A stretch of 64,000 bases of DNA from Streptomyces roseirectus (GTDB lineage Bacteria; Actinomycetota; Actinomycetes; Streptomycetales; Streptomycetaceae): assembly GCF_014489635.1 (NCBI RefSeq), contig NZ_CP060828.1:6780001-6844000 (forward strand), in the 5' to 3' direction. A program made the position numbers and the translations under genes. How positions within the stretch are numbered: the stretch's first letter is position 1; the number at the start of each line of letters is the position of its first letter. The notes beneath the pieces were generated by a model. That model did no database searches. It was not told the origin of the DNA and saw only the letters and a program-made list of their open reading frames with translations. Of the stretch, positions 17,514 to 28,313 are shown in pieces.

Positions 17514-18095
17514 TCACACCCCCGGCGCACCCCACAGCGGAAACCACCGACCGAGGTCCGACTCGACCCGCAGATCGTTCACGAGCACCGCCTTGACCCT
17601 CAACTCCAGCGCGTTGTCCCGGCGTTGGGCGGTCCCCAGCGGCGCGAACGGATAGAACGTGCCCCGCTTGTAGAGGTACACCAGCGCCAGCCGCCGCCCC
17701 TCCCGGTCCGTGAACCCGGCCAGCGAGCACAGCAGTTGCGGCCCGAACCCGTTGACCTCCATCGAACTGTTCACCGCGTGCAGGTCGTTGACGAGCGCGG
17801 CGAGATCGTCGGGGGAGCGGCGCGAGACGAGCCAGGAGTACCCGTACCCGTCACGCGTCAACTCGACCGGCGGCCCGGTGCGTTCGGTGTCCGCGTCGAG
17901 CAGCGCCTGGACCTCGCGGTGCGTCTGGTCGAACGCCGAGCCCTCGACCGTCGCGAAGCACACCGCGCCCACCCCGGTCGGCGTCAGTCCGGCCGCCGCC
18001 TCCAGCGTCACCGCCGCCGACGGCAGCGCGAACAGCTGGTCCAGATCGGGGGCGACCGGCTTCGTCCGGCCGAGCAGGATGTCCAGCAGGCCCAT
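17514..18095 (-). CDS. pspAB: PspA-associated protein PspAB
   Basis: The 193-residue soluble protein opens MGLLDILLGRTKPVAPDLDQLF and ends RWFPLWGAPGV, the signature of actinobacterial PspAB. The family is associated with phage-shock/envelope-stress protein PspA and with HtpX; its biochemical role is not established. It directly abuts htpX (stop and start codons adjacent), so the two are one transcription unit. Confidence 0.82.
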   Translation of the reverse strand: MGLLDILLGRTKPVAPDLDQLFALPSAAVTLEAAAGLTPTGVGAVCFATVEGSAFDQTHREVQALLDADTERTGPPVELTRDGYGYSWLVSRRSPDDLAALVNDLHAVNSSMEVNGFGPQLLCSLAGFTDREGRRLALVYLYKRGTFYPFAPLGTAQRRDNALELRVKAVLVNDLRVESDLGRWFPLWGAPGV

Positions 18096-19013
18096 TCAGT
18101 CCCCCTTCCCCACCGGCTCGCCCAACTCGGCGGAGATCCGCCCCAGTTGATCGAGCCGCTGGTCCAGGCTCGGGTGGGTGGAGAAGTACCGGGCGAGGCC
18201 CGGCTCGGCGCCGAGCGCCGGGGTGAAGTAGAACGCGCTGAACGCCTGCGCCGTCCGCAGGTCCTTCGACGGGATCCGCGCGATGTCGCCGTCCACCTTC
18301 GTCAGCGCCGACGCGAGCGCCGAGGGGCGGCCGGTCAGCAGGGCGGCGGCGCGGTCGGCGGCGAGTTCGCGGTAGCGCGACAGCGCGCGGATGAGCAGGA
18401 AACTCAAGCCGTACACCGCCATCGAGACACCGAGGACGGCCGCGAACACGGCGATCGTGTTCTGGTCCTTGCGGTCCCGCCCGCCGAACACCTGCGAGTA
18501 GAACGCGAACCGCACGATCAGCCCCGCCAGCACACCCAGGAACGAGGCGATCGTGATCACCGCGACGTCCTTGTGCGCCACGTGCGACAACTCGTGCGCC
18601 AGCACCCCCTCCAACTCCGCCGGATCGAGACGCCGCAACAGCCCCGTCGTCACACACACCACCGCGTTGTCGGGGTTGCGCCCCGTAGCGAACGCGTTCG
18701 GCATCTCCATGTCGGACACGGCGACGACGGGCTTCGGCATGTCGGCGAGCGCACACAGCCGGTCCACGACGGCGTGCAGCTCGGGATACTCCTCCCGCTC
18801 CACCACCCGCCCCCGCATCGCGAACAGCGCGATCCGGTCCGAGAACCAGAACTGGGCGCCCAGCATCGCCGCCACGACCACCACGACCAGCACCCACGAC
18901 TTCAGCAGCACGATCAGGGCGGCGACGAACCCCACATACAGCGACCCCAGCAGAAACATCGTGACCGTCATCCGTACGGTCAACTGCCGGTCACTCCGAA
19001 AACGGCTCCGCAT
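18096..19013 (-). CDS. htpX: Membrane-bound zinc metalloprotease HtpX (M48)
   Basis: The 305-residue integral membrane protease has two N-terminal helices (about residues 18–58), the Zn2+ motif LAHELSHVAHKD, further helices around 155–200, and the third zinc ligand in RYRELAADRAAA. HtpX degrades misfolded membrane proteins. The ATG at 19013 has a GGGGTG at better spacing than the ATG two codons upstream. It forms an operon with pspAB. Confidence 0.92.
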   Translation of the reverse strand: MRSRFRSDRQLTVRMTVTMFLLGSLYVGFVAALIVLLKSWVLVVVVVAAMLGAQFWFSDRIALFAMRGRVVEREEYPELHAVVDRLCALADMPKPVVAVSDMEMPNAFATGRNPDNAVVCVTTGLLRRLDPAELEGVLAHELSHVAHKDVAVITIASFLGVLAGLIVRFAFYSQVFGGRDRKDQNTIAVFAAVLGVSMAVYGLSFLLIRALSRYRELAADRAAALLTGRPSALASALTKVDGDIARIPSKDLRTAQAFSAFYFTPALGAEPGLARYFSTHPSLDQRLDQLGRISAELGEPVGKGD

Positions 19014-19125
19014 CCACATCACCCCGCAGTCAGGCACTCGCCCCCACTGCCCAGTCTGCTCGCGCCCACCCCATGAACAGTCCCCGAACAACCCCACTCC
19101 AGGCAAAAGCTCCCGGATGAACCCT

Positions 19126-19419
19126 TCAGAACCCCTGAACCCCGCTGTACCCCAGCACCACGATCAACAACGCGACGATCCCGAACACCAACACCACCGA
19201 CCGCCACGGCGACCCCGCCCCCCACCTCACCCGAGGCACCCGAACCCTCCGCCGACGCCCCACCGGCTCCCCCCGGAACGGCACCGCCTCCGGCGGCTCC
19301 TCCTTCCACCTCGCCGCCAGCATCCTCGCCCGAGCCGACGGCTCCTTGTGCTCAGCCCCCTCAGCCCACCGAAGATCGAACTCCCGCTCTTCCTCGCCCT
19401 TTTCGTTCTTGTCGGCCAT
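19126..19419 (-). CDS. Small single-pass membrane protein
   Basis: The 97-residue protein has a highly charged N-terminal domain (MADKNEKGEEEREFDLRW), an Arg-rich middle (GRRRRVRVPRVRW) and one C-terminal transmembrane helix (SVVLVFGIVALLIVVLGY). It lies downstream of glnA in the same direction. A C-terminal-tail-anchored topology with a cytoplasmic charged domain is likely. Function unknown. Confidence 0.7.
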   Translation of the reverse strand: MADKNEKGEEEREFDLRWAEGAEHKEPSARARMLAARWKEEPPEAVPFRGEPVGRRRRVRVPRVRWGAGSPWRSVVLVFGIVALLIVVLGYSGVQGF

Positions 19420-19436
19420 ACATCTCACGATACGAC

Positions 19437-19468
19437 GACGCCCCCGCCCCGCAGAACGGGACGAGGGC
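19437..19468 (-). terminator. Imperfect GC-rich hairpin after glnA
   Basis: GCCCCCGCCCCG and CGGGACGAGGGC pair with two mismatches around a 5-nt loop, between the glnA stop and the small membrane gene. Confidence 0.4.
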
Positions 19469-19489
19469 GCCGGACGGCTCACAGTCCGA

Positions 19490-20899
<1,410 letters not shown>

Positions 20900-20999
20900 C
20901 CAGCTCCTCCTACTCCCGGCCGTATCCCGGGCCGGGGTGGTAGTTCGTTCGTGCGGCCAGTGCGGTGGCACACGCTCGTCCCGACCCTAGGGACGGGTG

Positions 21000-21037
21000 A
21001 TTTCTCGGGCGTGACCCATTTGTTTCGCAGAAGTTAA
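21000..21037 (-). promoter_or_regulatory. GlnR operator upstream of glnA
   Basis: Read on the minus strand: TTAAC-n6-GAAAC-n6-GTCAC-n6-GAAAT. The exact 6-nt spacings and sequences follow the GlnR consensus, and the site ends about 100 bp upstream of the glnA ATG. It lies only 64 bp from the divergent RDD gene start, so that gene may also respond. Confidence 0.87.
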
Positions 21038-21100
21038 CCGGACCCCGCCCGCCCCACCCCGCCTGTCGGCACCGCCCGGCGCGCCCAGTACCGTGGACGG

Positions 21101-21568
21101 GTGGACAAAAGGCAAGCACTCGGATCGTGGCTCTCCGGACCCCGCGCGGCCATGGAAGAAGCCGGTGCGGACTTCGGCTACCGGGGCCGGGACCTCGGCC
21201 TCCCGGAGGAGGGTCCGAACTCGCTGGCCCGCCCCGGCCGCCGCCTCGGCGCACTCGTCGTCGACTGGGGCCTCAGTGTGTTGATCGCATACGGCCTCAT
21301 CACGGACGGCTACACGCCGGCCACCAGCAACTGGGCCCTGCTGGTCTTCTTCGTGATGAGCGCCCTCACGGTCACGACCATCGGCTTCACCCCCGGCAAG
21401 CGCCTCTTCGGCATCCGGGTCCTCTACCTTCCCACAGGGACGGTCAACCCCCTGCGCGCCCTGATCCGCACGGTCCTCCTGTGCCTCGCGATCCCGGCAC
21501 TGGTCTGGGACAAGGACGGACGCGGCCTGCACGACCGCCTGGCGCAAACCGTCGAGGTACGGCTCTGA
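21101..21568 (+). CDS. RDD-family membrane protein
   Basis: The 155-residue protein starts with GTG. It has the RDD pattern: Arg in RPGRRLGALVVDWGLS at the first helix, a second helix ALLVFFVMSALTV, GFTPGKRLFGIRV between helices, and C-terminal DKDGRGLHDRLAQTVEV. RDD proteins are small multi-helix membrane proteins linked to transport or osmoadaptation. It is conserved beside glnA in streptomycetes, as far as I remember, and its role there is unknown. Confidence 0.86.
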   Translation: MDKRQALGSWLSGPRAAMEEAGADFGYRGRDLGLPEEGPNSLARPGRRLGALVVDWGLSVLIAYGLITDGYTPATSNWALLVFFVMSALTVTTIGFTPGKRLFGIRVLYLPTGTVNPLRALIRTVLLCLAIPALVWDKDGRGLHDRLAQTVEVRL

Positions 21569-21591
21569 GCCACACGCCCGAACACGAATAA

Positions 21592-21624
21592 AGAAACCCC
21601 GGAGACTCGGTCTCCGGGGTTTCT
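21592..21624. terminator. Bidirectional terminator
   Basis: AGAAACCCCGGAGA and TCTCCGGGGTTTCT are perfect 14-bp arms around a 5-nt loop, with A- and T-rich ends for both strands, between the convergent RDD and DUF4191 genes. Confidence 0.92.
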
Positions 21625-21647
21625 CACGTCTCACGCCTCAGCCCGCC

Positions 21648-22349
21648 TCAGCGGCCCTTCGGCCCGCCCTTCGGCAGCTTCATGCCCTTCGGCATCGGCC
21701 CCTTGGGCAGCGGCATGTTCGACATCAGGTCGCCCATCGCCTTGAGCCGGTCGTTCGTCGCCGTCACCTGCGGCCCGGTCAGCACCCGCGGGTACTTCAG
21801 CAGCGTCGTCCGCAGCTTCTTCAGCGCGGTCTGCCCCTCACCGGTGCCCACGATCACGTCGTGCACGGGCACGTCCGCGACGATCCGGTTCATCTTCTTC
21901 TTCTCGGCCGCCAGCAGCGTCTTGACCCGGTTCGGGTTGCCCTCGGCGATGAGGACGATGCCGGCCTTGCCGACCGCGCGGTGGACGACGTCCTGGCTGC
22001 GGTTCATGGCGACCGCCGGGGTCGTCGTCCAGCCGCGTCCGATGTTGTCCAGGACCGCGGCGGCGGCGCCGGGCTGGCCCTCCATCTGCCCGAACGCGGC
22101 CCGCTCGGCGCGGCGGCCGAACACGATCGCCGTCCCGAGGAGGGCGAGCAGGAAGCCGAGGATCCCGAGCAGGATCGGGTGGTCGATCAGGAAACCGACC
22201 GCGAGAAAGACACCGAAGATGAGGAGGAAGACGCCCGTGAGCACCAGGCCGATCGTCTTGTCGGCCTTGCGGGTCATCTTGTACGTCAGGGCGATCTGCT
22301 TCAGTCGCCCGGGGTTCGCGGAGTCTGCCGCGCTGTCACTTCTCGCCAT
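21648..22349 (-). CDS. DUF4191 membrane protein
   Basis: The 233-residue actinobacterial protein has two transmembrane helices (about residues 33–80), then a cytoplasmic domain with IGRGWTTTPAVAMNRSQD and a basic Pro/Gly/Lys-rich tail (PKGPMPKGMKLPKGG). DUF4191 genes are recurrent neighbours of lipA/lipB and glnA in actinobacteria. A role in envelope or lipoylation-linked physiology is conjecture only. Confidence 0.9.
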   Translation of the reverse strand: MARSDSAADSANPGRLKQIALTYKMTRKADKTIGLVLTGVFLLIFGVFLAVGFLIDHPILLGILGFLLALLGTAIVFGRRAERAAFGQMEGQPGAAAAVLDNIGRGWTTTPAVAMNRSQDVVHRAVGKAGIVLIAEGNPNRVKTLLAAEKKKMNRIVADVPVHDVIVGTGEGQTALKKLRTTLLKYPRVLTGPQVTATNDRLKAMGDLMSNMPLPKGPMPKGMKLPKGGPKGR

Positions 22350-22387
22350 GCCGGAAAGTCTACGTGCCCGCCCGGGGGCACTCTCGC

Positions 22388-22597
22388 TCAGGGAGCGATG
22401 GAGCTGACCGAGCTGACCGCTTCGAGGACGCGCTCGGCCTCGACCCGGTCCTTGGCGCGGCGGCGGTCCTCCAGGACGGAGGTCCAGGCGTTGCGGCGGG
22501 CGGTGCGCTGTCCGCTGCTCAGCAGCAGCGACTCGACGGCGCGCAGGGCGTCGGTGAACGTCGGGATGGCGGTGGCGCGGACGGGTGCTGCCTGCAT
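22388..22597 (-). CDS. Small helical protein of unknown function
   Basis: The 69-residue protein opens MQAAPVRATAIPTFTDALRAVESLLLSS and continues as a basic helix (RRNAWTSVLEDRRRAKDRVEAERV). GGGGGG upstream of the ATG is a possible ribosome binding site. It is a conserved-looking neighbour between lipA and DUF4191, but I recognise no domain. Confidence 0.6.
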   Translation of the reverse strand: MQAAPVRATAIPTFTDALRAVESLLLSSGQRTARRNAWTSVLEDRRRAKDRVEAERVLEAVSSVSSIAP

Positions 22598-22834
22598 GTG
22601 GAGGTCCCCCCTCGGAGCGGCTTTGGGTATGGGCCTACGTGACGTGACATCAGAGTCACTGATTGGTGTTACCAGGGCGTGACCGACCGGTCAAACGCCC
22701 ATGAAACCTTGAGGCGGGCCCGAAAACTTTCAACGCGGCCCCGGCGTCCGCGTGAACTGCGCGAACGTCCGGGACCGCGTCGTCTCGGCCATTACCGGCC
22801 GGTAGCTCTTTGTGCGTGAATTCACACGGCCTGA

Positions 22835-23800
22835 TCAGACGGCCTGACTCGCCACGTACGAGCCCCGCTTCTCCACGGCCATCTGGTACAGCCGCCCCGC
22901 GCGGTACGACGAGCGCACCAGCGGCCCCGACATCACCCCGGAGAACCCGATCTGCTCGGCCTCCTCCTTCAGCTCCACGAACTCGTGCGGCTTCACCCAC
23001 CGCTCGACGGGGTGGTGGCGCACGGACGGCCGCAGGTACTGCGTGATCGTCACCAGCTCGCACCCCGCGTCGTGCATCTGCTTCAGCGCGTCGGTGATCT
23101 CCTCACGGGTCTCGCCCATGCCGAGGATCAGGTTCGACTTGGTGACGAGGCCGTAGTCGCGGGCGGCCGTGATCACCTTCAGGGAGCGGTCGTAGCGGAA
23201 GCCGGGCCGGATCCGCTTGAAGATCCGCGGCACGGTCTCGACGTTGTGCGCGAAGACCTCCGGGCGGGACGCGAAGACCTCCTCCAGCAGCTCCGGCACG
23301 GCGTTGAAGTCCGGCGCCAGCAGCTCGACCTTGGTCCGGCCCTCCGCACGGCCCGCCGTCTGCTCGTGGATCTGCCGCACGGTCTCGGCGTACAGCCACG
23401 CCCCGCCGTCCTCCAGGTCGTCACGCGCGACGCCGGTGATGGTGGCGTAGTTCAGATCCATCGTGACGACGGACTCGCCGACGCGCCTCGGCTCGTCCCG
23501 GTCCAGCGCCTCCGGCTTGCCGGTGTCGATCTGGCAGAAGTCACACCGCCGCGTGCACTGGTCGCCGCCGATGAGGAACGTCGCCTCCCGGTCCTCCCAG
23601 CACTCGTAGATGTTGGGACAGCCGGCCTCCTGGCACACCGTGTGCAGCCCCTCGCTCTTCACGAGCCCCTGCATCTTCGTGTACTCGGGACCCATTTTCG
23701 CCCGGGTCTTGATCCACTCGGGCTTGCGCTCGATGGGGGTCTGAGCGTTACGGACCTCCAGGCGCAGCATCTTGCGTCCGTCGGGTGCGACTGCGGACAC
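22835..23800 (-). CDS. lipA: Lipoyl synthase
   Basis: The 321-residue radical-SAM enzyme inserts two sulfurs into octanoyl-lysine on E2 and GcvH proteins. The auxiliary cluster motif is Cys-x4-Cys-x5-Cys ([12 protein letters not shown]) and the SAM cluster motif is Cys-x3-Cys-x2-Cys (CTRRCDFC). The family-typical [10 protein letters not shown] near the C terminus holds the auxiliary-cluster Ser. The GTG start at 23800, 12 codons inside the longest frame, has GGGAG upstream and gives the expected [18 protein letters not shown] opening. It lies just downstream of lipB and would lipoylate SucB encoded 20 kb away. Confidence 0.97.
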   Translation of the reverse strand: MSAVAPDGRKMLRLEVRNAQTPIERKPEWIKTRAKMGPEYTKMQGLVKSEGLHTVCQEAGCPNIYECWEDREATFLIGGDQCTRRCDFCQIDTGKPEALDRDEPRRVGESVVTMDLNYATITGVARDDLEDGGAWLYAETVRQIHEQTAGRAEGRTKVELLAPDFNAVPELLEEVFASRPEVFAHNVETVPRIFKRIRPGFRYDRSLKVITAARDYGLVTKSNLILGMGETREEITDALKQMHDAGCELVTITQYLRPSVRHHPVERWVKPHEFVELKEEAEQIGFSGVMSGPLVRSSYRAGRLYQMAVEKRGSYVASQAV

Positions 23801-23905
23801 GACCGGCTCCCTGTGCTTCGATTCTTCGGCGTACACCAGGGTACGCCCGTGATTGATGGGCCCCGCGATGAGGCCAACCCCGGGGTTGAGGGGTGCATTC
23901 CCTCG

Positions 23906-24703
23906 TCAGGCCGTGACCTTCTCGATCTCCCGCGGCTTCGGCTCCGCCCCCTCCAGCACATCCCGCAGATGCCGCTCCACCACCGGCAGCACCTCCTCGA
24001 CCGTGACGTCACGCCCGATCTCCTCGGCCAGCGACGCCACCCCCGCGTCCCGGATCCCGCACGGGATGATCCGGTCGTACCACTTGTTGTCGGGGTTCAC
24101 GTTGAACGAGAAGCCGTGCATGGTGACCCCCTTGGCCACCCGGATCCCGATCGCCGCGATCTTTCGGTCCTCCCGCCGCTGCCCCGCGTTGGACGGCGCG
24201 TACTCGGGCCCGTTGAGCCGGGGATCGAACTCCTCGTCGGTCAGCCGGGGATCGAAGTCCAGCGAGAGCCCTCCGAGCGACGGCCGTTCCTCGACGGGAT
24301 CGCCCAGCACCCACACCCCGCTGCGCCCCTCGACCCGGCTGGTCTCGACGCCGAACTCCGCGCACACCCGGATCAGCGCGTCCTCAAGACGCCGGACATG
24401 CGCGACGACGTCCACCGGCCGGGGCAGCTTCTGGATCGGGTACCCGACGAGCTGACCGGGCCCGTGCCAGGTGATCTTTCCGCCGCGGTCCACGTCGATC
24501 ACCGGCGTCCCGTCGAGCGGCCGCTCGTTCTCGGCGGTCCGCCGCCCGGCTGTGTAGACCGGCGGATGTTCGAGCAGCAGCACGGTGTCCGGCACCTCGT
24601 CCAGGAACCGAGCCGCGTGCACCCGCCGCTGCTCGTCCCAGGCGACCTGGTACTCGACCGCGTTCTCCCCGAACCCCATGCGGACGAACCGCAGCTCACT
24701 CAC
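23906..24703 (-). CDS. lipB: Octanoyl-[ACP]:protein N-octanoyltransferase
   Basis: The 265-residue protein transfers octanoate from acyl carrier protein to lipoyl-domain lysines. The catalytic Cys is in [15 protein letters not shown] and the Lys in [28 protein letters not shown] is the substrate pocket. GAGGAGG precedes the GTG start at 24703. It is longer than typical LipB because of an Asp/Pro-rich insertion of about 45 residues ([17 protein letters not shown]…NAGQRRED) before the catalytic Lys, which I recall from other streptomycete LipB proteins. It precedes lipA on the same strand. Confidence 0.97.
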   Translation of the reverse strand: MSELRFVRMGFGENAVEYQVAWDEQRRVHAARFLDEVPDTVLLLEHPPVYTAGRRTAENERPLDGTPVIDVDRGGKITWHGPGQLVGYPIQKLPRPVDVVAHVRRLEDALIRVCAEFGVETSRVEGRSGVWVLGDPVEERPSLGGLSLDFDPRLTDEEFDPRLNGPEYAPSNAGQRREDRKIAAIGIRVAKGVTMHGFSFNVNPDNKWYDRIIPCGIRDAGVASLAEEIGRDVTVEEVLPVVERHLRDVLEGAEPKPREIEKVTA

Positions 24704-24949
24704 GGCAAACGCCTCCTCGACGTGGTAAGGCACGAAACGCCTCTACGCCACTGTACGACTGCCCCGGCGACGTCAGCCGGGCGGCCAATCCTCACACGAT
24801 CGGATGAATGGGCGCCGGATTGTGCGATCGCATGCTTACGCTCCGCTACATTCGCGCCGTTCACGAGGCCGACCGGGCTGCTCACCGACAGTCCGGGCAC
24901 TTCATCCGGGCACGTCAGCCGCCCCGGAAGGCAGGAGACCGCACCGCAG

Positions 24950-26386
24950 ATGACCGACCGACCCGCGCCGCGCACACCCAACCGCCAGCTCGCCGCGCTC
25001 ATCGCAGAAGCGGGGTTCTCCAACGCAGGACTGGCCCGCAGGGTCGACCAGCTCGGGCTCGAACACGGCCTGGACCTCAGATACGACAAGACGTCCGTCA
25101 CGCGCTGGCTGCGCGGCCAGCAGCCGAGGGGGACGACGCCGGCGCTGATCGCCGAGGTCTTCACCCGGCGCCTGGGCCGCCGTCTCACCGCCCAGGACCT
25201 CGGCCTCGACGCGTGCGCGCCCGTGTACGCCGGGCTGGAGTTCGCCGGCACCCCCGAGGAGGCCGTCGACATCGTCAGCGGGCTGTGGCGCAAGGACTCC
25301 GGCAGCCACGCGGAGCTGCGCAAGATCGCCTTCACGCCCGCCGGGCTCGTCGTCCCCAGCCGGGACTGGCTGATCGGACGCGCAGACGAACGCGTCGCGC
25401 GCGCCGAGCCGCACCCCCGGATCCCCCCGCAGGGGCGCGCCACGCTGCCCCGCCAGCGTGCGCAGGGGGAACGCGGCGTGCGCGTCACCGGCGGCGACAT
25501 CTCCGCGCTGCGCTCCGTCGGCGACCTCTTCCGCGCGCTCGACAGCCGGTACGGCGGCGGGCACGCCCGCCAGGCCCTCGTCCGCTACCTGGAGCACGAG
25601 TGCGAGCCGATGCTCCGGGGCGTCTACGGCGAGCAGACCGGACGGCGGCTGTTCGCGGCGGCGGCCGATCTGACGCGGCTCGCGGGCTGGACGTCGTACG
25701 ACATCGCCGCGCACGGGCTCGCCCAGCGCTACTTCGTCCAGGCACTGCGGCTGTCGCAGGCGGCCGGGGACCGCGCGTACGGCGCGTACGTCCTCGTCAC
25801 GATGAGCCGTCAGGCGGTGTACCTGGGCCACGGCCGCGAGGCGGTCCAGCTGGCCCGCGTCGCCCAGCAGGGCGTGGGCGCGGCCGCGGCGCCCACCGTG
25901 CAGGCCCTCCTGCACGCGGCCGAGGCCCGCGGGCACGGCGTCCTGGGTGAAGTCCGCGCCTGCACGACATCACTGGTCCGCGCGGAACGAGCCCTGGAAG
26001 CCTCCAAGCACACCGGCGCCGAGGAAGTCCCCTACTGGGCCCGCTTCTTCGACGACGCCCAGCTCGCCGACGAGTTCGCCCACTGCCACCGCGACCTCCA
26101 CCAGTTCCGCGCCGCCGCCCAGCACGCCGAACGCTCCCTCCACCTCCGCCCCGCCACCCAGGCCCGCAGCCGCCTCTTCTGTCGCGTCGTCCTCGCCACC
26201 GCCCGCCTCTCCCTCGGCGAACTCGACCAAGCCTGCCGCCACGCCGCCGAAGCCGCCGGCCAAGCCGCCGAAATGCGCTCCGCCCGCGCCCTCGAATACG
26301 TCCGCGACTTCGAACGCCGCCTCGAACCATACAAGGACGCGGCAGCGGTCCGCGGCTACCGAGAGAAGGTAGCGACCTTGGGCTGA
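24950..26386 (+). CDS. NsdA-like regulator with HTH N terminus and TPR-like C terminus
   Basis: The 478-residue protein starts at the ATG at 24950 behind AGGAG. Residues about 10–75 resemble a DNA-binding segment (QLAALIAEAGFSNAGLARRV, SVTRWLRGQQPRG). The rest is helical, with repeat-like pairs such as AYVLVTMSRQAVYLGHGREAV and HCHRDLHQFRAAAQHAERSL. The architecture matches streptomycete NsdA/NsdB-type proteins that repress antibiotic production and sporulation. Which of them this is cannot be decided. It diverges from lipB. Confidence 0.8.
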   Translation: MTDRPAPRTPNRQLAALIAEAGFSNAGLARRVDQLGLEHGLDLRYDKTSVTRWLRGQQPRGTTPALIAEVFTRRLGRRLTAQDLGLDACAPVYAGLEFAGTPEEAVDIVSGLWRKDSGSHAELRKIAFTPAGLVVPSRDWLIGRADERVARAEPHPRIPPQGRATLPRQRAQGERGVRVTGGDISALRSVGDLFRALDSRYGGGHARQALVRYLEHECEPMLRGVYGEQTGRRLFAAAADLTRLAGWTSYDIAAHGLAQRYFVQALRLSQAAGDRAYGAYVLVTMSRQAVYLGHGREAVQLARVAQQGVGAAAAPTVQALLHAAEARGHGVLGEVRACTTSLVRAERALEASKHTGAEEVPYWARFFDDAQLADEFAHCHRDLHQFRAAAQHAERSLHLRPATQARSRLFCRVVLATARLSLGELDQACRHAAEAAGQAAEMRSARALEYVRDFERRLEPYKDAAAVRGYREKVATLG

Positions 26387-27091
26387 ACGAACACCGGGCC
26401 CGGACGAGGGACGTGGCCACCGGGAGGGACGGGGCGCATGTGAGGCGGACGCCGCGAGAGGCCCCGAGCCCTCCCGGCGCGCCCCCTCCCCGCCCGGCCC
26501 TCGGCCACCCGACGCCAGCCCCCCCCCGCGGCCCACCGGCACCCCGGACCTCAGCCGGTCCCGGGGGAGCCGGCGGTGCGACACCCCGACCTTGCGACGC
26601 CCCGGCCCTTTCGCCCCTGCGGCACTCCCCGCGGCGCCTCCCCTGCGGCGCTTCTCCGCGCTACCCCTCCCCGCACGGCGCCCGATCATCTGACGCCAGC
26701 CCTTCTACGGCCCGCTGGTTCCCCGACTTTCGGTCGGCTCCGAGGGCTGGTGGTGTGACGCCCCCGGTCCCCTCGGCCCTGCGGCGCCCCCGCGCGGCGC
26801 CCGGTCACCTGACGCCCGCCCTCCTGCGGCCCGCCGACTCCCCGCCCTTCGGCCGACCCCGGGGGAGTCGGCGGCGCGACGCCCCCGGCCCTGCGGCCCG
26901 CCAGCTCCTTGGCCCGCGGGTTTCCCCGGCCCTCGGGCCCCAGCCCCTCGGCCCTGCCGCCCGCCGGTTCCCCGGCCCTTCGGCTCTGCGGCCCCGGGCC
27001 CCGCCGGATCCCCGGCCCGGCGGCCCCCCCGGCTCTGCCGCCCCGTCGGCCCCGTCCCCGGATCGGTCCGAGGGCCGACGTCCGCGTCCAG
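26387..27091. repeat. Non-coding block of degenerate hairpin repeats
   Basis: Within 705 bp without a convincing gene, a degenerate unit recurs with GACGCC[A/C]G anchors at 26511, 26692 and 26811. Each is followed by a GCGGCCC box and then an inverted repeat such as GACTCCCC…GGGGGAGTC (third copy). Spacings of 181 and 119 bp show the units diverged unevenly, and further GC-rich remnants run to about 27060. Open frames through here are Pro/Arg-rich and not credible genes. Confidence 0.55.
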
Positions 27092-28228
27092 TTACCCCCT
27101 GCCGCCGTCCAGCAACTCCGTCGCCTCCCGGAGGTCGGTGTGGGCCTCTCGGTGGTGGTGGGTGGCGATGAGGAAGGTGGCGCGGTCGGTGAGGGTGGTG
27201 GTGAGCCAGGTGGGGTCGGGGAGTTGGCGGGAGAGGGTGATGGAGTGGTCGAAGAGGGGGCGGAGGGTTTGGTGCAGGGAGTGGGGGCGGTTGTTGTGGC
27301 GGAGGGCGGAGCGGATTGTCAGGCGGTGGTGGGCCAAGGTGCGTTCGGCCAGTGGGGTGGAGGGGGCTGTGGCGGTGTGTGAGAGGTGGGCGAGGTCGGC
27401 GAAGTAGGCGTGGCGGACGTCGGGGGACCAGAGGGTGAGGTCGGCGCCGAACGCGGGGGCGGGGGAGGTGGGGGAGCCGGCGGGTTCCAGGGGGCGGGAG
27501 GAGAGGGCGAGGAGGGTCTTCCAGGAGGCGACGAGGTCGCTGCGGCTGCGGCGTTCCCCCGTTTCGCTCAACTCCTTGAGCAGCCCGAGGGCTTCCGCGC
27601 GCACGGCGCCCGCACCACCCGTCCCGGTCATCCGGGCGTAGTGCACCAGCACCCAGACGGCAAGCGCCAACGACCCTTCACGGACGGCGAGTTCCCCCCG
27701 CCGCGCATCGACGACCCGCCCGAACACCTCGGACGCGACCCCATGACTCCCCGCCGCCTCCAGTGCCCCCGCATGCCGCACCAACTCCCAGAACGACGCC
27801 CCGAGTTCACCCCCGCCGACCGAGGCCGCCGCCGCGTACCGCCCCTCCTCGGCGAGCACGACCGCGAGCCGCCCGCTCCCGTACCCGGCGCTGTCGACCT
27901 GCCCCCGGTCGAACCCCTCCCGCCCGACGGCCGCAGCCTCTTCGCACACGGCAAGCCCCTCGCCCCGCCGCCCCGCCGCGAACAGTTCCCTTTCGTACGC
28001 CCCGAGCGCCCGCACCAGCACCTCGGTCCGCCGTACTTCCTCAGCGCCCATTCCCCGCGCCGCCTCGACCGCTTCCCCGCACAGGGAAAGCACGATTTCC
28101 GGCCGCCCCTGGAATTCCGCCGAGTACGCGTACGAGACCAACGCGGTGGCCAGCTTCCCCCGATAGGCCGAAGGACTCACCCGGGCCCTCAACACAGCGT
28201 CCTGATCAACCGAATTGGTGTTCGCCAT
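27092..28228 (-). CDS. Hypothetical helical-repeat protein
   Basis: The 378-residue protein starts at ATG 28228 (MANTNSVDQDAVLRARV), 12 codons inside the longest frame. It is mostly amphipathic helices reminiscent of TPR repeats (FQGRPEIVLSLCGEAVEAAR; GRRGEGLAVCEEAAAVGREG). A Ser/Pro-rich linker near residue 260 leads to a His-rich, Arg-rich C-terminal region (HHRLTIRSALRHNN). I recognise no catalytic motif. G-rich codon choice in the 3' third differs from the C-rich 5' part. Confidence 0.6.
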   Translation of the reverse strand: MANTNSVDQDAVLRARVSPSAYRGKLATALVSYAYSAEFQGRPEIVLSLCGEAVEAARGMGAEEVRRTEVLVRALGAYERELFAAGRRGEGLAVCEEAAAVGREGFDRGQVDSAGYGSGRLAVVLAEEGRYAAAASVGGGELGASFWELVRHAGALEAAGSHGVASEVFGRVVDARRGELAVREGSLALAVWVLVHYARMTGTGGAGAVRAEALGLLKELSETGERRSRSDLVASWKTLLALSSRPLEPAGSPTSPAPAFGADLTLWSPDVRHAYFADLAHLSHTATAPSTPLAERTLAHHRLTIRSALRHNNRPHSLHQTLRPLFDHSITLSRQLPDPTWLTTTLTDRATFLIATHHHREAHTDLREATELLDGGRG

Positions 28229-28313
28229 GCGGAAGATTCTGGACGTGCGAATTACCTCGAACAAGCCAGAGCAAATGTGCTTTCCGCCCTAGGGGAAAAC
28301 CCGCTGACCTGTC

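Noticed and set aside
22793..22804. TACCGGCCGGTA palindrome downstream of lipA
   Set aside because: Arms of 6 bp with no loop or T-run; too weak to call a terminator or operator.
22985..24949. Long 5' extension of the NsdA-like regulator frame
   Set aside because: It is antisense to lipA and lipB; the HTH domain begins after the ATG at 24950 with AGGAG upstream.
26413..27171. 250-codon plus-strand frame in the hairpin-repeat gap
   Set aside because: Pro/Arg/Ser-rich without a start signal, runs through degenerate repeats and overlaps the next gene; better explained as non-coding.
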